Positions 62,443 to 64,000 of a stretch of 64,000 bases of DNA are shown here, piece after piece. The DNA comes from Dermanyssus gallinae (Eukaryota; Arthropoda; Arachnida; Mesostigmata; Dermanyssidae). The notes beneath the pieces are model-generated. The model worked only from the letters and a program-made list of their open reading frames with translations. It was not told where the DNA came from and searched no databases. Every line of letters starts with the position of its first letter. Within the stretch, counting starts at the first letter, position 1. Position numbers and translations under genes: made by a program. Location of the stretch: NCBI GenBank assembly GCA_003439945.1, contig QVRM01006473.1:81001-145000 (forward strand), written 5' to 3'.

Positions 62443-63290
62443 AGCTAGGCTAGCCTTGTCAACCATAGTGATGAATGGCCTAATGAATGGCTAGGAAGGA
62501 ACTAATGAATGGCCTACTGGCATGCCGAGAATGCATCGCACAACCGAGATTCTATGTAAAGTTGTACACTAAAGCCCGCAGCCATGACTCTTGCAAACTA
62601 CTTGTAGTTGAATAAGTCGTTGTGTTATGGTTTAAAGTCCAGGCATCCATACACAGATATCAGAGTTCAGCAAGCTATCATAGACAAGATAACTCACGTT
62701 GAGGGTTATACATTACAGACTACATGCCCTTATCGAAATGCAGGACATTGAGCGGGTATTTGCGTCCGCTTGGGTCAGCGCCGATCAACGTGGAATGCAT
62801 CCAACTGTGAAACCGCCTAATTCAACCCATTAGTGTTAAAATAATTATAAAATATTGACAACTCTTGATTGTGAATCGATATGAACGGTTGTTTATTATC
62901 GCACGCTTATAGTGTCGTCGCAACACATTAGGGCGACATCTGTCGCAGAAGATATAAGCTCGTATCTCGTAGCGCTACGTCGGACTGCCTTATCATAGGC
63001 GGCTCAGAAATTGAGTCGTTCTCTTGTCCAGTGGGTCGTAATCCCGCTGTATCTATGGCTCTCGGTTCTCCTTGATTACCGGTGCCTACAACCAGTATAG
63101 AACCTGCCCATCGCACCTGCTTTCACATTGCCTAGGGCAGATGACGGCTAATAGGGCTCGGGCTTAACGACCACGGGAAGGCTTAGACGTTAGCAACTTC
63201 AGCCTGTAGACACTCGCGGCTTATGAGAAGTACATCGCGATTTTGTGCAATGTTAGGTACCCAGATGGTGTCAAGCTGTCCGAAAATCAC
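62440..63290. other. Unique sequence
   Basis: A short AATGGCCTA/ATGGCTAGGAAGGA repetition near 62473-62520. No gene recognised. Confidence 0.4.
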
Positions 63291-63293
63291 TAC

Positions 63294-63320
63294 TTATATA
63301 TATATATATATATATATATT
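63294..63320. repeat. (TA)n microsatellite
   Basis: Short TA run. A longer one (about 50 bases) lies at 63537-63586. Confidence 0.95.
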
Positions 63321-63535
63321 GCACATACCTCAAATGATTAGCTAAGCCAATGGGAGTAGCGGGAGTGTATTGTAACTATCACGCATCCGTTTCGATGAGG
63401 CCAGGATCAGCTGCCTGTTCCCAACGCCAGGAGCACCCAAAGTTTTAAACGCAAGAAGGAAGAATCCGTGGGGATATCCAATTGATGAGCATTTTCTTAG
63501 CTTGCTGGTCTTCGCAAGGTGGACTGCATAACGCG

Positions 63536-63587
<52 letters not shown>

Positions 63588-63589
63588 CC

Positions 63590-64000
63590 TCCGTAATCTC
63601 GTTTGAAAACGACATTGTCGCCGACAAGCTAGTCACGCTCCGTCCCTTTCGGCTGGTGCCAAGCGTTTCCGCAGTGCGATCAGTTTCCTCGCCCTGACGT
63701 ACGTAAATATAAACGGTTATTGCGGCGCCATAACCGTTCATCTGCTAATTGTACAGTTTTGAAAATTCCGCAAGACCAACGAGGAAGATCGAGGGCGTGA
63801 CGCGGCAAACGGCGAACACGGGCGGTAGAAACTCGGTTGTAAACGGCAGGAGTTGGGGCGTAATTGGCTGACTCAGAGAGCGGAAGCGAGAAATGGGAGT
63901 AATATAGAGAGACAGCTATAGTTATATATACTTTAATATACAATGTATATATATATTTATTTATATATATATATATATTAGTGAGCGAGGGAGGGAGAAA
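63590..64000. other. Unique sequence ending in TA-rich DNA
   Basis: No gene recognised. TA-rich from 63930 to 63979, then a purine-rich end at the window edge. Confidence 0.4.

Overview
This is a eukaryotic, gene-poor, repeat-dense window. The sequence shows no bacterial features: no operons, no ribosome binding sites, and no long open frame that is not a translated microsatellite. Instead it holds dozens of (TA)n tracts, many (TTG)n/(CAA)n tracts (two of them roughly 360 bases long), tRNA-derived SINEs, remnants of mariner-type DNA transposons and remnants of a non-LTR retrotransposon. This mix fits an invertebrate, most likely an arthropod, but nothing fixes the species. I found no host protein-coding gene, rRNA or intact tRNA that I would defend. 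Most open frames of 60-200 codons are translated microsatellites or chance frames.

Layout. Positions 1-3,800 are dominated by TTG- and CAA-rich tracts on opposite strands, with a CpG-rich unique patch at 3.2-3.65 kb. Positions 3.8-9.1 kb are mostly unique sequence. Positions 9.1-13.1 kb hold several dispersed repeats, a pair of inverted arms about 1 kb apart, a 22-base tandem repeat and one SINE copy. At 13.36-14.73 kb (minus strand) lies a frameshifted, 5'-truncated non-LTR retrotransposon that can be followed from the reverse transcriptase thumb through a restriction-enzyme-like endonuclease to the C-terminus. A second C-terminal fragment, apparently of the same family, lies at 23.41-23.74 kb. 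A decayed mariner transposase lies at 17.39-18.25 kb (plus) and a different one at 59.70-60.40 kb (minus). Positions 18.3-26.1 kb are broken up by long (TA)n blocks. A (TTG)n block at 28.48-28.84 kb faces a (CAA)n block at 29.14-29.38 kb. A 21-base minisatellite at 35.16-35.60 kb encodes a glycine-rich heptapeptide. Positions 36.5-50 kb are unique sequence with AT, AAT and ATC microsatellites and a perfect 16-base hairpin at 38.39 kb. At 50.66-50.88 kb there is a young-looking SINE with a perfect 14-base target-site duplication. Further SINE-related copies lie near 53.1, 58.8 and 62.3 kb.

Working together: no host pathway can be read here. What connects the pieces is transposition. SINEs need a LINE partner, and a LINE family is present as truncated copies with similar 3' untranslated regions. 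Both mariner copies are inactivated by stops and frameshifts. The best new observations are the SINE group with a central hairpin that shows a compensatory base change, the SINE with a perfect duplication, and the LINE remnant, which only becomes visible when the three minus-strand frames are read together. I did not find an undescribed multi-gene system, and family names rest on motif recognition without any database search.
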